Made by a program: the position numbers and the translations under genes. The notes below the pieces were generated by a model. That model saw nothing but the letters and a program-made list of their open reading frames with translations, made no database searches and was not told the origin of the DNA. Source: Clostridiales bacterium (GTDB taxonomy: Bacteria; Bacillota; Clostridia; Oscillospirales; CAG-272). From it: DNA of 6,361 nt. The DNA is taken from assembly GCA_012511425.1 (NCBI GenBank), contig JAAZGC010000336.1, forward strand, positions 1 through 6,361, read 5' to 3'. This document shows positions 5,438 to 6,361 of this stretch, piece after piece. Positions within the stretch are counted from its first letter, which is position 1, and each line of letters begins with the position of its first letter.

Positions 5438-6361
5438 TCATTCCTCCCTGCTTACCGAAAGTACGACTTTGCCGACGTGTCCGCCGTCTTTGAGTATCTT
5501 ATGTGCGGCGTCCGTCTCTTCTATCGGAAGTATCTTATAAATTGACGTGGTGATTTCTTTGCTTTCAAGCAGCGGCCAGATATCCTCTTTGAGCTTTTTA
5601 AGAAGGTCCGCTTTGAAATCAGCCGTCCTTGACCTTAGCGTGCTGCCTATTATTCTTAGGTTCTTTCTTAATATGACCCTGAAATCCACCTCCGAACTAT
5701 TACCGGCAAGGGATGAGATTATTATCCACCTGCCGTCGTGAGCCATATGGTTAAGGCAGCTGCCCATTATTTCGCCGCCCAAACAGTCGATGGCGATATC
5801 GACGGGCTTCCCTTTGGCTTCGTATTCGGCGAGGACGGCTGTGATATCTTCGGATGAAGTATCGACTATTCTGTCCGCACCTAAGTTTTTTATTTTTCCA
5901 GCCGATTCGCTCCTGCGGACGGTGGTTATAACATAAAGACCGAAGGATTTTGCCATCGGAATAACGGCTGACGCAAGACCGCTCGCGCCGGCATTCATAA
6001 GCAGCGTTTCGCCGGGTTTGGCTTTGCCTTCTATAAACAGGTTCAGGTAAGCGGTACTGTACACCTCCGGAAGAACGGCGGCTTCCGCCATCGTAAGCCC
6101 TTTTGGTATCGGAAGCAGTTGGGCGTATCTTACCGCCGCATATTCCGCGTAACCGCCGCCGCCTAAAAGGGTGCAGACTCTGTCACCGATACGCCAGTCT
6201 GATTGCTCCGCGGCTTCTTTTCCCATTTCGGCAATGATTCCGGATACTTCAAGCCCCATCCATTCGGGCGCTCCGGTAGGCGGCGGGTAGTTGCCCTCTC
6301 GCTGCATGAGGTCGGCGCGGTTGACGGCGGCGTAAGATGTTTTTATCAGCACCTCGTTGTC
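5438..6361 (-). CDS. PIG3-type NAD(P)H quinone oxidoreductase (MDR superfamily, zinc-free), N-terminus cut by window edge
   Basis: The last 307 residues of a medium-chain dehydrogenase/reductase are visible, entering in frame at 6361; about 25 N-terminal residues should be missing from a usual length near 325-330. Seen, numbering from the first visible residue: NRADLMQREGNYPPP (14-28), GLEVSG (36-41), GDRVCTLLGGGGYAEY (59-74), LPEVYSTAYLNLF (97-109), the Rossmann loop NAGASGLAS (123-131), GSTLRSR (239-245), WPLL (262-265) and HVGKVVL (295-301). Together these match the PIG3 quinone oxidoreductase family (TIGR02824). No structural zinc cysteine cluster is present. The family reduces quinones or enone-type carbonyls with NADPH; the physiological substrate is generally unknown. 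One oddity is that the third glycine of the nucleotide loop (usually GASGIG) is Ala here. Its stop lies beside the epimerase start, so the two are probably co-transcribed from a promoter outside the window. Confidence 0.92.
   Translation of the reverse strand, partial: DNEVLIKTSYAAVNRADLMQREGNYPPPTGAPEWMGLEVSGIIAEMGKEAAEQSDWRIGDRVCTLLGGGGYAEYAAVRYAQLLPIPKGLTMAEAAVLPEVYSTAYLNLFIEGKAKPGETLLMNAGASGLASAVIPMAKSFGLYVITTVRRSESAGKIKNLGADRIVDTSSEDITAVLAEYEAKGKPVDIAIDCLGGEIMGSCLNHMAHDGRWIIISSLAGNSSEVDFRVILRKNLRIIGSTLRSRTADFKADLLKKLKEDIWPLLESKEITTSIYKILPIEETDAAHKILKDGGHVGKVVLSVSREE
5443..5448 (-). promoter_or_regulatory. Epimerase ribosome binding site inside the end of the oxidoreductase gene
   Basis: GGGAGG on the minus strand lies within the last codons of the oxidoreductase gene. 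It is seven bases from the ATG at 5433-5435 but one base from the ATG at 5439-5441, which selects the former. Placement inside the upstream coding end points to translational coupling. Confidence 0.7.

Noticed and set aside
1..6361. CRISPR array, tRNA or rRNA gene, phage or insertion sequence
   Set aside because: No regularly spaced direct repeats, cloverleaf, rRNA signature, transposase, integrase or terminal repeats were seen on either strand.

Overview
The window looks like an ordinary chromosomal stretch from an uncultivated anaerobic Firmicute, most likely a gut or rumen clostridium of the Oscillospirales type. The evidence is the moderate-GC genes with AT-rich gaps, consensus GGAGG ribosome binding sites, extended -10 promoters of the TATGnTATAAT kind, a lipoprotein sugar-binding protein, and a surface protein ending in a QTGD-hydrophobic-KK tail. 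The lineage is inferred from style; no marker gene is present.

Layout. Bases 1-503 (minus) hold most of a LOG-family nucleotide phosphoribohydrolase, cut by the left edge. A 346-base AT-rich gap (504-849) carries divergent promoters and a GC-rich inverted repeat. On the plus strand follow a TIM-barrel sugar phosphate isomerase/epimerase (850-1665), a 229-base gap with two nested hairpins, and an exported CBM9-like protein with an Ala/Glu/Pro-rich stalk and wall/membrane tail (1895-2788). A strong hairpin with A and T tracts on either side (2798-2838) ends transcription from both sides. The rest is on the minus strand: an ABC sugar-binding lipoprotein gene broken by two in-frame stop codons (2851-4335) but with intact promoter and ribosome binding site; an extended-SDR NAD-dependent epimerase-like protein (4437-5435); and a PIG3-type quinone oxidoreductase (5438-6361), cut by the right edge and abutting the epimerase gene closely enough for translational coupling.

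How the genes relate. Three of the six genes suggest carbohydrate handling (sugar isomerase, CBM9 surface protein, sugar-binding lipoprotein). They are separately transcribed, however, and no permease, glycosidase or regulator is present, so a single pathway is not supported. The oxidoreductase and epimerase genes form an operon of unknown substrate.

I did not find a clear new system. The points most worth a second look are the sugar-binding protein gene with two nonsense codons and working-looking expression signals, the nested leader hairpin just upstream of the CBM9 gene, and the departure of that protein's C-terminal tail from known sortase signals.
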